A DNA stretch of 64,000 nt from the NCBI GenBank assembly GCA_031771865.1, contig JASISA010000040.1, forward strand, positions 1,054,001-1,118,000. Direction: 5' to 3'. Below are positions 32,876 to 43,564 of this stretch, one piece after another. Both the position numbers and the translations under genes were made by a program. Source of the DNA: Nothophaeocryptopus gaeumannii. Its lineage: Eukaryota > Ascomycota > Dothideomycetes > Mycosphaerellales > Mycosphaerellaceae. How positions within the stretch are numbered: position 1 is the stretch's first letter; each line of letters starts with the position of its first letter. The notes beneath the pieces are model-generated. The model searched no databases, was not told the origin of the DNA, and worked only from the letters and a program-made list of their open reading frames with translations.

Positions 32876-33304
32876 AGCCCACGACCAATTGACGTTCAGG
32901 ATCTTGAAATCAGAGCCATACCTGGAAGTAGAAGCCACTCTCTTGGATAGAAAAGAGCTGCCTGACAGCTGCTCGAGAGCTCAAGCCGGAATGTGCCCGA
33001 ATGTCAAGACCGTCGTTTGAAGCTATGACTTCCCTTCTGGGATCAGCGTTACATACAAGGACTCGAACATGGCAAAGCGGGCTTCGTCAGGGATTTCGCA
33101 ACAGGATAGAACCCTTCCACGTCGACTCATAAAATGAAAGCAACCATAGCAACGCAGGCAGCTTTGTACAGCCCCTTTGAGGAGGAACTGTCAAAAGAGC
33201 GTTGTGTGTCCGACCAGACTACAGGAACCACATCGCCCTGCTCTTCCACTTCATTGTATCAGTCCACATCTCACTGTCTCAAAGGTCTTCCGACGACATC
33301 TAAC
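32876..33304. other. Intergenic with possible coding extension
   Basis: The first 140 bases carry the shifted open frame described for the F-box-like gene. The remainder precedes the small charged protein, whose frame is open upstream to an ATG at 33134. No other element was recognised. Confidence 0.35.
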
Positions 33305-33816
33305 ATGTCTACCACCAGCCAGAATTCGCAACTCTCTGAGGCCTTCACGTCCAAACAGAGTGCAGGTCAAGACAAGTACAGACTTGCTCCATCATCCCAA
33401 CACATCGAATACAAATACCAAGACATCTCGAAGAAACTGGATGAAATCTCGACCAAGCTGGACCAGAAAATGCAAGAGCCCATAAGTCCTGTGAAGGACA
33501 ATCAAAAGGAGAATGCCGAAGAAGATGTTGATGACACTGTTGTTGTCACCAAGAAAGACAAAGTCGGTGCTCCAGCAGAGGCTGAAAAAATGGTCGTTGA
33601 GAAGGAGGAGAGCGACAAGAAGAGTGAGTTTTCTAGCTCCTGACAGACAATGCTCGACTTCGATATTCCGTACTGACTATGCTTTCAGATTCTGATGCAA
33701 CTGCTGTATCGGCCGAGACTATGGAGGACGAAGCCAAGTTTGTCGACGCGAAGGAAGCCAAGGCCGATGAGAAGGACGAGGCAGCGGAGCAGCATGACGA
33801 TAAGAAGGAGAACTGA
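33305..33816 (+). CDS. Small charged, disordered protein
   Basis: Model: exon 1 33305-33623, 65-base intron (GTGAGT...TTTCAG), exon 2 33689-33816; 148 residues. The start MSTTSQNSQLSEAF is chosen over the upstream in-frame ATG at 33134, because the 57 residues in between look like untranslated leader. The middle (YKYQDISKKLDEISTKLDQKM) is a short predicted coiled coil. The rest is Lys/Glu/Asp-rich with a KKEN end. No signal peptide or known domain. It may be a conserved fungal disordered protein, but I do not recognise the family. Confidence 0.62.
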
Positions 33817-34195
33817 GCTTTCTCATGCACGAACATTATATGGTGATGAACAAACGTTTGGTCTGCAATGGAAACGATCTTTATACGAGGAAAGGAGAGT
33901 TGTGTTCGGGTCTGGATCGATCTGTCGTCCTAAACATCGCCGTGTAATTATGGAACTCTTACATACTCTTCTGTCGTCCCTGCTGAGACTTGCAAATGCG
34001 TTCTGGCTGCTTTCTCTTATCAGATCAAAGGGTAGATCTTCGGTTGTTTGGTTGTTCTCAACAACCACAAACTCCCTTCCTGCAGCCCAAAAGTAGTCTC
34101 AGATCATATACAGCCAATCGTTCATCTGCACGATGCCTGCTTTCTCTTAGCGTAAACTCTATCGCGCGACGCGGGAGATCGCGTTCCTTTCGCGT
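33817..34195. other. Intergenic, upstream of OGG1
   Basis: About 380 bases that should contain the OGG1 promoter. Nothing specific recognised. Confidence 0.35.
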
Positions 34196-35521
34196 TTGCC
34201 GAAGTGCCACCTGCGAACCGCAGCTCCTGTTTCTCTCCTTCCACACCAAAACCTCCAACACGCATATCCCAAGGCAAAGGACGTTGAGATGGGAGCGCTC
34301 AATCTCGCCGAATGGCAAAGACTACCCATAACACTCTCAGAGCTCTGCATAAACACCACCCTTCGCTGCGGTCAATCCTTCCGGTGGCGCAAATCCGATG
34401 CTGGAGTCTGGTCCATCGCCCTCCAAAACCGTATCCTATCCCTTCATCAGGACCCGGAATACCTCTACTACCGCTCTCTCCCACCTATATCCTCCCTTCA
34501 ACAAGCCGCGCCACCTACACCGCCATCCTCCAAACCTCCTTCCCTGCCGGAAGAGGGAGGGGAGGATGATACGTTGGAACTGGTGAAGCATTACCTCAAC
34601 CTCGAACCCAATTTAACGAAGCTCTACGAGGACTGGAGTGCCTCGGACAAGAATTTTGCGAAGAAGGCGCCTAAATTCACCGGCGTGCGCATCCTCCGCC
34701 AAGATGCATGGGAAGCTCTCGTCGGTTTTATCTGTTCTTCAAATAACAACATTATCCGGATATCCCAAATGGTGCACAAACTCTGCGTCAACTACGGACC
34801 GCTTGTTGGATATCTGGAAGATGAGGCATATCATGATTTCCCCGAACCCGCTGCGCTGGCCAGAGAAGGAGTAGAGGCGACATTGAGAGGGTTGGGGTTT
34901 GGATATAGAGCGAAATATATATATCAGACGGCGAGAATGGTGGCGGAGAAGGAGGAGGGGTGGTTGGACTCGCTACGTAACCCCGAAAGTCCGGTATTGG
35001 GGATGAACGTCTCGCCGGCTGGGGAGTTTCTGCCCGAGGGAAGAGAGGGCTACCGAACCGCTCACGAACAACTCTTGACATTACAGGGAGTAGGACCGAA
35101 GGTTGCCGACTGCGTCTGCCTTATGGGTTTGGGATGGGGTGAAGCCGTGCCTGTGGATACACATGTGTGGACGATTGCGCAGAGGGATTATAAGTTTGGG
35201 AAAGGGAAACATGCTTCGTTGACGAAAGCGACGTATGACGCTGTTGGGGTGAAATTCCGCAGTCTGTGGGGCAAGGAAGCGGGTTGGGCGCATAGTGTGC
35301 TTTTCACGGCGGATTTGAGGGCGTTTAGTGAGAGGTTGATAGCGAAGAAAGAGGAGGGCGTTGAGATCAAGAAGGAAGAGGGCGTGAATGGCGAGGAGAA
35401 AGTTGTGAAGACTGAGAAGGTGCTTGAGAAAGCCATCAAAAGGGAGCATGAGGATGGTGAACACCAGGTCGTGGAGGTCGAGGAGAAACTCGCGAGGTCA
35501 AAGAGAAAAAGGAGGAATTGA
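34196..35521 (+). CDS. OGG1: 8-oxoguanine DNA glycosylase/AP lyase Ogg1
   Basis: 441 residues from the first ATG, or 410 from MGALNLAEW at 34289. Ogg1 removes 8-oxoguanine paired with C and nicks the abasic site. The N-terminal OGG_N domain includes LRCGQSFRWRK. The helix-hairpin-helix GPD core shows the catalytic Lys in LQGVGPKVADC (K302) and the catalytic Asp in VPVDTHVW (D321); ICSSNNNI is another family signature. The optional 31-residue N-terminal extension is basic with few acids, so two start sites could give mitochondrial and nuclear forms, as known for Ogg1 in other organisms; that is inference here. The C-terminus is a Lys/Glu-rich tail ending in RSKRKRRN, a likely nuclear signal. 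Confidence 0.93.
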   Translation: MPKCHLRTAAPVSLLPHQNLQHAYPKAKDVEMGALNLAEWQRLPITLSELCINTTLRCGQSFRWRKSDAGVWSIALQNRILSLHQDPEYLYYRSLPPISSLQQAAPPTPPSSKPPSLPEEGGEDDTLELVKHYLNLEPNLTKLYEDWSASDKNFAKKAPKFTGVRILRQDAWEALVGFICSSNNNIIRISQMVHKLCVNYGPLVGYLEDEAYHDFPEPAALAREGVEATLRGLGFGYRAKYIYQTARMVAEKEEGWLDSLRNPESPVLGMNVSPAGEFLPEGREGYRTAHEQLLTLQGVGPKVADCVCLMGLGWGEAVPVDTHVWTIAQRDYKFGKGKHASLTKATYDAVGVKFRSLWGKEAGWAHSVLFTADLRAFSERLIAKKEEGVEIKKEEGVNGEEKVVKTEKVLEKAIKREHEDGEHQVVEVEEKLARSKRKRRN

Positions 35522-35716
35522 AATTGTGATCTGGTCTGCTATCCATGATACGGCAGCAACTTTTGTACAGGAAGAGCAATCTGTGCTCGTACCGATCCAG
35601 TATGGTTTCTACCAGTCCCCTTGTATCATACCTTCATCGCAAGCTCCTGGCCTGCTCCTAGGAATTTCCAACCCAACGCCTTGCTAAACGTACATCTTCA
35701 AACAAAACACCCCTCA

Positions 35717-37162
35717 TCACAACATGCTTTCGCTGGCGATTCGATCCTTCTTCCGACTCGGCAAAGCCCATTGCAAAATCTTCCCGCTCGTTGGCGTCAC
35801 AGCACCGCTCTTGAGCACCTCCTCTCTATCCTTCGGCAATTTCAGGAAGTCCTTAGCTTCCGGCAGTGGTGTCGAGCGCTGTGATGGTGGCGACTCTGAA
35901 TACCGAGAGCCATTCGCTTTCTTAGGCGCTGTGGGTGTCCTCCCAACTTCCCCAATCTCCGGCAACTCGCCGTTCCCCTTGGGAGCTTTGCCATTACACT
36001 CCTCGGTCTCCTTCACAGCAAGGCGCCCTTTAAGCATTCCAATGACTCCGAGCATTTTAGTCCGATCCGCATGTTCCTCAACCTGCAGGGCCAACTTCTC
36101 ACTCGCCTCGAGAAAATGCATTCTCTGTCCTGGAGACGCCATGGTAGAAAGGATGTTGTATGCGTAGACTTTGGTGTCGGTTTGTGCATGTCGATTGTGG
36201 ATAATGCTTATACAGAACCCGCGACACGTCTCTCGCCGGCCGATGTCTCGGGCCTGCATGGCCTGCGTGAGGAGTTTCTTGCAGTCTTCCTGGACGATTT
36301 TCATCTCGTTGGCGAGGCTTTGGAGGCGCGCGATGTAGATGTCATACTCGCCGCGCGTTTGGCGGAGGGAGCCTAGAGCGCGGTTGACTGCATTCAGATC
36401 AGGACACTTATTTCTTGACTCGAAGAGCGAATGGAATTCTGGTGTCTGGGGGGTGGATCCGCTGCCGTCCGCACTGGGTGGGATGGACATCTTGCCGTTG
36501 TCAAGTGGTTTCTTGGAGAAGAGGGATCCGGTCGATTTCTTTCGTCTCAATCCAGCACGTAGTCGAAGAGATCCAGTTGCAGAAGCCTGTTTGTTCAAGC
36601 CTGGTCTCTGCTTGAGTTGCTTAGCCGTCGATACAGGTTCAGATGTCGGCGCGGACGCTCCAGGGTGTGCATGTCCAGCAGTGGCGTAATCGGCGCTCAT
36701 CACTCTTGCTAGGATATGACGCACTCCATTGGACTCGAGAGGTTGGGTCTTTGGCGCATGGAGAGGCAGCTCTGCTCGAACGCCGCCTCGGACGGGATCC
36801 ACGATTGGCTCTGGAAGATGGATGATCCTGCCCTGGCCATAGTCGTCCATGATTCTGATTTCCGGAGAGGTCTGTTGGGAGGCCGGTGCCGACGAGGGCG
36901 CTGTGCTTGCTAGGGAAGCCATTTCTGTTGCTGTCGATGTTGGTGGAGGTGATGCGGGCTTCTGAGAGTGCGAAAACGGTTCGCGTGCCTCAAGCCTGAG
37001 ATGACGAGCGCCGTTTGCTTGCTGACTTATTGGCGGCTGTTCGCTGATCAGAGGTAGTCGTCGAGATCGACGTTGTTGATATGAAAAGTGTCGGCTGTGT
37101 TGCAGTGCTTGTTCCTTGACATGCCGAGTGTCGGCTGTGTTGCAGTGCTCATTCCTTGACAT
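35717..37162 (-). CDS. Conserved hypothetical protein, disordered N-terminus, helical C-terminus
   Basis: 481 codons from 37162, but the first 80 residues include a translated tandem repeat and look like leader. MASLASTAPSSAPAS (36922) is the more likely start, giving 401 residues. Residues 82-300 of the long form are Ser/Pro/Arg-rich and disordered. About 310-460 form a helical, probably coiled-coil region (SLRQTRGEYDIYIARLQSLANEMKIV, then QVEEHADRTKMLGVIGMLKG). No enzyme motif. Several Ser/Thr-Pro sites suggest phosphorylation. It is convergent with OGG1, about 195 bases apart. Function not recognised. Confidence 0.62.
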   Translation of the reverse strand: MSRNEHCNTADTRHVKEQALQHSRHFSYQQRRSRRLPLISEQPPISQQANGARHLRLEAREPFSHSQKPASPPPTSTATEMASLASTAPSSAPASQQTSPEIRIMDDYGQGRIIHLPEPIVDPVRGGVRAELPLHAPKTQPLESNGVRHILARVMSADYATAGHAHPGASAPTSEPVSTAKQLKQRPGLNKQASATGSLRLRAGLRRKKSTGSLFSKKPLDNGKMSIPPSADGSGSTPQTPEFHSLFESRNKCPDLNAVNRALGSLRQTRGEYDIYIARLQSLANEMKIVQEDCKKLLTQAMQARDIGRRETCRGFCISIIHNRHAQTDTKVYAYNILSTMASPGQRMHFLEASEKLALQVEEHADRTKMLGVIGMLKGRLAVKETEECNGKAPKGNGELPEIGEVGRTPTAPKKANGSRYSESPPSQRSTPLPEAKDFLKLPKDREEVLKSGAVTPTSGKILQWALPSRKKDRIASESML

Positions 37163-37173
37163 GCCGAGTGTCG
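37088..37173. repeat. 40-base tandem repeat (two copies plus a few bases)
   Basis: The unit begins GTGTCGGCTGTGTTGCAGTG and repeats with period 40 at 37088 and 37128, with two mismatches; a third start is visible at 37168. It lies just upstream of, or within the extreme 5' end of, the minus-strand gene at 35717-37162. If translated it gives MSRNEHCNTADTRH then VKEQALQHSRH. More likely it lies in the 5' leader or promoter. Confidence 0.75.
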
Positions 37174-38121
37174 AGTCGCAAAGACGGGCACCAAATGCAA
37201 GTCAAGGTGCAACCGCCAAGAGTCTTGATAGTTCTACGCAAGCATCCGATTGACTGAACTTCCCGTTTTGTTTCACATGCCAAGTCCGCTCGAATCCGTG
37301 AGACATGCAAGCACGTGGTTAGAATCTGTGCAACGTCCGGAGCCGCGATGCAAACACGTGGGCTGCCTCCTTTTGGGCCAAAAGGGGTAGTCGCGAAGGA
37401 CAGTGTCTACTCTAGGTGAAGCAGTCTCAAACAATTGACCGCTGTTAGCTCAAGCTTCGCATTGACCAATAATGAAATTCCTGTGAATTGCTAGACCCGA
37501 CCAGAGGCGTATCTTCGGTCCGTTGTATCCTTGGTCAGCAATTTCATTTCCATCTTGAAAGTGATACATTATTGTATTTCTTGAGAGCAAAATGGAGGAA
37601 CTCAGCATTGTCGTAACGGCTATCTTCAAAAAAAGGAGCCCGTCTAAGTGCGGCAAGGCATTGCCAAGCATTGAGGTATGGTTCGTGCAAGGGAAGTTTG
37701 ATACCACTGCATCCAATCGTCAACGGCAGAATGGTCGACACGCACAGAGAGAGGTGCATCTAAGCAAGCAAAAGTCTTATACAACTTCTATTCTGCTGTA
37801 TGCTATTTGCATCAACCCGAAAGCCCATTCTTCAAGGATCAGCCCGAAGACCTGCTGGAGAAACAAACATCTCGTTGATCTGCTGTCGTATGAGAGTCGT
37901 CCTCAGCCTGAAGCGCAAGTACGCCCTTCAAATGCATGCATGCCACCCATGGAAGGTCATTAAAAGTCGTCTTCTGCCGTAGTCTCGTCTCAGTGTCTAC
38001 CTTCTGCGCGTCTCAGCGCTCGGGTATTTCCAAATGCAGCAGATCTCTCTGTCGTATTCATCATGTTCAGCACCACCTCCCTTGTCCCCAACCCCAGCCA
38101 CTGTCCTGTTCCCGACTCCGA
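37174..38121. other. Intergenic, nearly 1 kb
   Basis: Between the start of the conserved hypothetical gene and the stop of the LanC-like gene. Open frames (123 codons at 37592-37963) lack domain signals. No RNA gene was recognised. Confidence 0.4.
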
Positions 38122-39300
38122 TCAAAGATCATTATACCCCAACACCCGTCTCGGCAACCCCATGTCCGCAACAGCCCAAGTCCAAGCCCGTCCCGCCTCC
38201 CCAAAAAACAAACTCTCTGGCGCACTACTCTTCTCCAACATGCCGTCCTTCTCCATACTCTTCATCTCATGCCCCGTCGTATACGTCAAGAAATGCTCAA
38301 ATTCCTTATCCTCGAGCGCCAATGCGTTGCCCGAAATCCCATGGCACAGACAAGGCTCTTTGGTCAAGAGTCCGCGTTCGAGAATACATTCCCGACCCAT
38401 TTTTATCGCCTTATCGATTCGCTCTTTGAGGTTGGGGAAATGGTCTTTGATGCTTTCGAGAGATGCGATGACACCGGGTGCTCCGTGGCAGATTTGCACA
38501 AGGCGATCGCGTTCGGGCGGGATGGAGCTTGGGAAGTTGCCAGAATCGAATTGGTAGGTCAGAAGAACCGCGAGATCGGCTTCCATTTTCGCTGCGTATT
38601 TATGTGGACTGGTGAGCACCACCTGCGTGATGATACCGATCGCGCCATGAACAGCTCCGACGTAGGCTTTCCCATGCCATTTCCAAGGTCGTGGGGAGTC
38701 GAGAATGGCATCCACGACGTCGTCCTGTGTGTCGGTGATGACTTGGAGTGTCTTTTGATCATCCATGAAGGATGCCTTGATCAATCGTAAGAGGTAGAGG
38801 TATCCTGCCCTTCCATAGAGCAATTCATTCTCCGACTCGGGATCGATAGCTTCAGCCGAGTAATCGCAGAGGTTATTCGCCATATCCGCATCTTTGCTGC
38901 TCGCGGCGCCGATAGCCAACAGAGCGAGGATATCGTCCGTGATTCCACATTTTCCTATCTGTGGTCCGGGGTATGTTGCAATGTTATCTTGGGCATGTTT
39001 CAGGTATGCGGCGCTCCAGGTGCCTAACGCATGGCCTTCGATCACGAGGTCGGGGTATTGCTGCTGGAGCACGAGGAAGACGTAGGCGACACTGACGGGG
39101 CCTTTGAAGAGACCGCCGCCGGGTTTGATGGATGCTGGAGGATATTCGGAGACGAGTCGAGTGAGAGAGGCTTCGAGCTGTCGGCGAGGGTCTGAGAGTT
39201 TACTTATCAGCTGGGGAGGTTTGGTGGAAGGTTAGAGATGGTGCTAAATCGTACCTCGCTTTGCCAGCGGCGCGTCGTTCTTGAAGTACCGCGGCGGCAT
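38122..39300 (-). CDS. LanC-like protein (lanthionine synthetase C family)
   Basis: Model: exon 1 39300-39255 (MPPRYFKNDAPLAKR plus one base), 63-base intron, exon 2 39191-38122; 371 residues. The protein forms the alpha/alpha toroid of LanC and eukaryotic LANCL proteins. ICHGAPGVI and CLCHGISGN supply the Cys, Cys and His zinc ligands of the family; YGRAGYLYLL and GAVHGAIGII are the preceding repeats. In bacteria LanC makes lanthionine rings. Eukaryotic LANCL proteins have been linked to glutathione binding and to adding glutathione to dehydroamino acids in proteins, which is the more likely role. No precursor peptide gene is seen nearby. Confidence 0.85.
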
Positions 39301-39775
39301 ATTTGCATTTCACTTCGTTGTACTCTTGGCGGTGAAGCGATCAGGCTGGTGTAGTATGGGCAGCTTCATTTGAGGTGCTGGTGAAGCTGATGGTGCACGT
39401 GAGGATGTTCATGCAGGAGCAGACTCAAGGAGAAAGTTGCTTCCTTATTTAAGTGTTCGTGTTTGGAACTTGGCCGGTGATCGGTGAAGCCTCACCTTAT
39501 AGGAAAATCGGGCTGCGATGTGCGCTTTTCATGGCAGAATTGAAGAAACATAAGCTGGGATAGCCTTGTGACACTGAGGAAGTGACGTTGCGCGCAGGCC
39601 AAGTCACAAGCATCGGAGCGGAGTCCGCTCATACTCAGAGCCTCTCGTGAACGATGAGCATTTCAAATGCTATATCAGTCGCAACCGGCTATATTACCCA
39701 TAGCTACTGGCCATAGAGATGCAGACCAAACGCCTTTTCCTCCGTCTATCCAAAATGCATTACATGACAACTCGT
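39301..39775. other. Intergenic, upstream of LanC-like gene
   Basis: About 475 bases between the LanC-like start and the SEC9 stop. Nothing specific recognised. Confidence 0.35.
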
Positions 39776-41152
39776 CTATCGAATCCTGTCCAGTCTCGCC
39801 CTGTTCACCGCGATCTGATCGTCCACCTTATCCGTCTTACCAATGATGCGATCAATATGCTTGTTCTGGCTGTCAATCTCATTACCCATCGCCTGGCCGA
39901 GCTGATTAAGCGTTCGTGCACCGCGATGAATAGCATCCAAATTGTCTTCAATCTCATTCTCCATCTCGTCGTCCTCGCTGTCAGCCTCGAATTGATATTT
40001 CGCACGATCAGCCAGAGTCCGCTGGTTGTTCTTCCGGATGACGTTGCCATTGATGTCGCGCTGCTGCTGTTGAGCGCGAGCACTAGAGCTGTACGCTTCT
40101 GCTCTTGTGGCATCAGCTTGTCTCCGCTCAGCTTGGTGCTTTTCGAGAGCGATTGCGTTCGCAGCCTCCTCGCGCTTCTTTGCAGTGAATGGATTTGCGA
40201 CGTGCACGGCAAACATAGATCGGTTGAGTGTCTTGAGCTCGCGTGCCTTCTCCTCGGCAAGTCGGTTTTGGTTGGAGGCCATGTCCAAGTTACGCTCGGT
40301 ATTGTGGATTCTCTCACCCTGGGCACCCAAACGAGCCAGTGTTTCGCGTCCAGTCTGCTCGGCTTGCTCAGCAATACGCCTTGCGTTCCTGGTGGAGGCA
40401 ATATCCTGCTGCTTGATGAACCGGATCTCTTGCTTCGCAGCATTCACATCTTCTTCTTCTTGCTCCTCTGCTGTCATTTCTCGGGCTGGACCAGAGCCAT
40501 AGCCGCCTGGCATGTCTCCAGCATCGTAGCCTCCTGCGTTCCCGTAGCTTGAGTCTCCGCCCTCTTGTCCAGGCGGTGGTCCCGCTGCTGCTCTTTGCGC
40601 CGCATCTCCAAAAAGAGCATTCCGACCAGCGTCTGTGCCCATGGTCTCGTTGCTGTTTGTGCGGCCGAGCCCTCCATATCCAACCGCAGCGCGGGAGCTT
40701 TGCGCGGCAGAGGAAGGCTGTCCATTTCCATAAGGGTCGCTGCCGTATCCGCCTACTCTTCCGTAAGAGCCGCCGTCGCTTTGGTAGCGAGGCAGGTTTC
40801 CATACCCACCTTGTGGAACAGGGCTCTTCTCATATCTGTTCGGTGCAGGCCCATTGCCGTAAGCAGGCGGTCGGTCGCTTGAGAGGCTCAAGTTGCCCAT
40901 CGAGCTCGTTGGCGGCTGTGAGGATTGGAAGCTAGCTTGGCTCTTCGCGTAGGGGTCATTCTGCTGCTGATTGGCGTAGGGATTGGTCGAGCTGCCAGCA
41001 TTCGCATATGGGTTCCCGCCGGCCTGCGGTGGTGGTTGAGCGTATGGGTTGGACTGTGCTGGAGAGGCGCTCTTGGACTTGCGGCTGCCAAAGAGCGATG
41101 ACTTTTTGGCGTCGAGGTCACCGTCTTCTCCCTTCTTGCGTCCGAACGGCAT
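39776..41152 (-). CDS. SEC9: Sec9 / SNAP-25-type t-SNARE
   Basis: 458 residues from MPFGRKKGEDGDL. Sec9 supplies two helices to the plasma-membrane SNARE complex for exocytosis. The N-terminal 230 residues are Tyr/Gly/Pro/Gln-rich with NPYA and DPYA repeats, a typical filamentous-fungal extension. SNARE helix one spans roughly 250-310 with its zero-layer Gln in LGAQGERI. Helix two spans about 395-458 with its zero-layer Gln in EIDSQNKHID. No membrane anchor is present, as expected. The same frame stays open upstream to 41617 (155 more codons), but that sequence has no family resemblance and is probably 5' leader. Confidence 0.92.
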   Translation of the reverse strand: MPFGRKKGEDGDLDAKKSSLFGSRKSKSASPAQSNPYAQPPPQAGGNPYANAGSSTNPYANQQQNDPYAKSQASFQSSQPPTSSMGNLSLSSDRPPAYGNGPAPNRYEKSPVPQGGYGNLPRYQSDGGSYGRVGGYGSDPYGNGQPSSAAQSSRAAVGYGGLGRTNSNETMGTDAGRNALFGDAAQRAAAGPPPGQEGGDSSYGNAGGYDAGDMPGGYGSGPAREMTAEEQEEEDVNAAKQEIRFIKQQDIASTRNARRIAEQAEQTGRETLARLGAQGERIHNTERNLDMASNQNRLAEEKARELKTLNRSMFAVHVANPFTAKKREEAANAIALEKHQAERRQADATRAEAYSSSARAQQQQRDINGNVIRKNNQRTLADRAKYQFEADSEDDEMENEIEDNLDAIHRGARTLNQLGQAMGNEIDSQNKHIDRIIGKTDKVDDQIAVNRARLDRIR

Positions 41153-41830
41153 GCTGCGTGGTTGTGTTTGAAGATCTTGGTGAGCGTATTGTTGATCGAG
41201 GAACACAAACAGTAGGAAGTCGATCAGGGGAATAGGCGGGCAGCTGAGATTCAGGGTCCAGCACGCGGTGTCTACATTATGTAAATATAGTCCAGTATTC
41301 GTCTCCAGAGTGGCTGATACCCAGCCAAGACCGCATTCAGACAAAGATAGCCTTGGGCCAACTTCAGGCAGCACAATATTCACGAAGTAATGCAGGGAAT
41401 GCGTAAAGTGATTGGCAGTGAACATGTCTTCTGCCTCATGTGGTATTGGAGAACTCTCAGCAAGAACTATAGGCGCGTGAGCTGGAACAGGCAGAATCCC
41501 GAACACTTGGAAGGCGCTCGTGCAGTGCAGATATGAATCGCTTGTCACAATGCTCAACCGCTTTTCGTACTCGCGCCGCGTACTATAATACATGCCCTCT
41601 CTCCTGCTATCCGCCACACGGCTGAGGCATCTGCAGACCGGTCTAAAGATCTCTCTCCCCTAATACGGTCGACCCCAAAGGCACGTTCCCTCAACCGCGA
41701 ACCACGCCTGTCTGCTTGTCTCTTCATCTGCGCCTCTCAACTCCTCGCTATGCGCAGTCCTCATACTCCTCAACGCTCGTTGTTCCTCGACTTGTCGCTT
41801 GATCCTGTCTTCGAACTTGTAATCCAGCCA
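41153..41830. other. SEC9 upstream region, next to U2AF 3' end
   Basis: About 680 bases. The first 465 bases are stop-free in the SEC9 frame (see findings). A CT-rich tract typical of fungal promoters lies near 41650-41745 on the plus strand. No separate gene seen. Confidence 0.4.
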
Positions 41831-43564
41831 CTACCATGCGCTCACGTCGAAGTACTCCTCACCGAAGTAGGTGACCACAACCGTGCGGTCTGCGAATTTC
41901 CTGCCCGCCAATGCCGCCAAAGCCTTTGCCGCGCCGTCTGGAGACTCATACTTGAGATATATCTTACCTATGCCGTTGTTCTGGCGGGACCCGCCGGTCG
42001 GTCGGGGCATTTTGACATCAAGCAGTGGACCGTACTTGGCGCACTCCTCCTTGACATCTTCAAGAATTTCTAGAGCAAGTCAGTCACATTCTCTCAGACA
42101 TTCCAAATCAAAAGGTACTATACCTTCCGCCTCATCAGGGTCCATCAGCTCCTCAGGAGTAATCATGTTCATGAGACATAGCACTCGGCCTTTCTCTGCA
42201 TCCTTGCTGTCGGTGCCGGCCATCAAGCTCATGGCGTTGACGCTCATCTCGCTACTGACTTGCTGAATACCGATACTCGCCAGCTTGACCTTCATGGCAG
42301 CATCTCCCAGCTCCATCCCGTTGAGCGACTCGACAGCGACTTTAGTGACACTCGGGTCCTTGTACTCGCAGAAAGCAATGCCCCTGCTCTCCTCAGTAGA
42401 TCGATCCTTGATCAAGACGAAGTTCTTGAGCTCACCGAATGAGTTGAGCAGCTCCGTGATTTGATCCTCCGCTAAGAATGCGGGCAGGTTGGTGATAGAG
42501 ATCTTGTTCTGGGTGTCGGGCACAATGCCAGAGAGAACACCTCCTTCGTGTTCAGTCTCGTCCTGCACATTAGGAACGATGTAGTCCTTTGGCCGCTTAA
42601 TCCCCAGTCCCTTGGCTGCGCCGTTAGCATCGCCATTAGTAGGTGCGGCCGCTCCCATGCTGATGCCATCAGAGGCGAGAGCATTGGTTGCATCTTCCGG
42701 CGTCTTGAACTCGACCAAGGCGTAGCCACCTTCTTTGCTCACTTGAGCTGAGATGCATGGGTCAGCTCCCTTGGTGACATTGAGGCCGTTCAGCTGCAGG
42801 TTAAAGAAATCGGTGACGTTGTCTTCGGTGGCGGAAGCTGGAATGTTATAGACCAAGAGACGCTTGGACTGGCGAGCGCTGGATGGCTTGAGGGCAGAGC
42901 TGGCTGCTTGGTTACCTGGCTGGTTCATGAATGCCTGCAACTTCGATGGATCCATGGGCTGCTGGCGTGGAGCGCCTGGAAGCGGGAACATGCCCGACAA
43001 CTTGGCCTGCTCCGCAGTAACATTCTCGTAGCCTGGAGGCTTGATGTCCCACTGTGTCATGCGGCGCTTTCTCTCCAAAATTGGCACTGTATCTGTGAGA
43101 TCAGGAGTTGGCTCCTTTGGCTTGCGTGGAGGAGGGGAGGCGCTCTTGCGCGCAGTCTGTCTCTCAAGCTGGCGCAGGTCATCACGATCCTGGCCGCGAT
43201 CTCCTCCGCCTCTGTCCTCGCGTGGTCCGCGACGATCATCGCGGCGGCCACCTCTCCTGTCTGCGAACAAATCGTCGCCATCACGGCCTCGGCGGTCACG
43301 GCGGCGGTCACCACCATCGTCGTCTCGCCTAGCGTCGCGGCGCGCGGAACCGCGGTCGCCTCTCCAATCGTCGCGGCGATCGTATCCACCATGACGCTCC
43401 TCGCGCTCCCTCTCGCGATAGTTGCGGCTTGAGGAGTAGCTGTCTACATCATCGCGGCGGCGGTGGTGCGGTGACCGCGAGCGGTGCTCACGGCGGTGGT
43501 CGCGTCGGTCTTCATGGCCTCGGCGACGGTCGTCACGAGAGGACTGCAGTCTCCGGTCAGACAT
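41831..43564 (-). CDS. U2AF large subunit splicing factor (U2AF65/59)
   Basis: Model: exon 1 43564-42124, 54-base intron (GTATAG...CTCTAG), exon 2 42069-41831; 559 residues. It binds the polypyrimidine tract at the 3' splice site and recruits U2 snRNP. The N-terminal 120 residues are an Arg/Asp/Ser-rich RS-like region. RRMTQWDIKPPGYENVTAEQ is the conserved linker of the family. RRM1 starts at KRLLVYNIPA; RRM2 at KISITNLPAFLAEDQITELL. The C-terminal UHM-type RRM spans the intron: RVLCLMNMITPEELMDPDEAE joined to EILEDVKEECAKYGPLLDV, ending FGEEYFDVSAW. Without the splice, the UHM domain would be cut. Confidence 0.92.
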
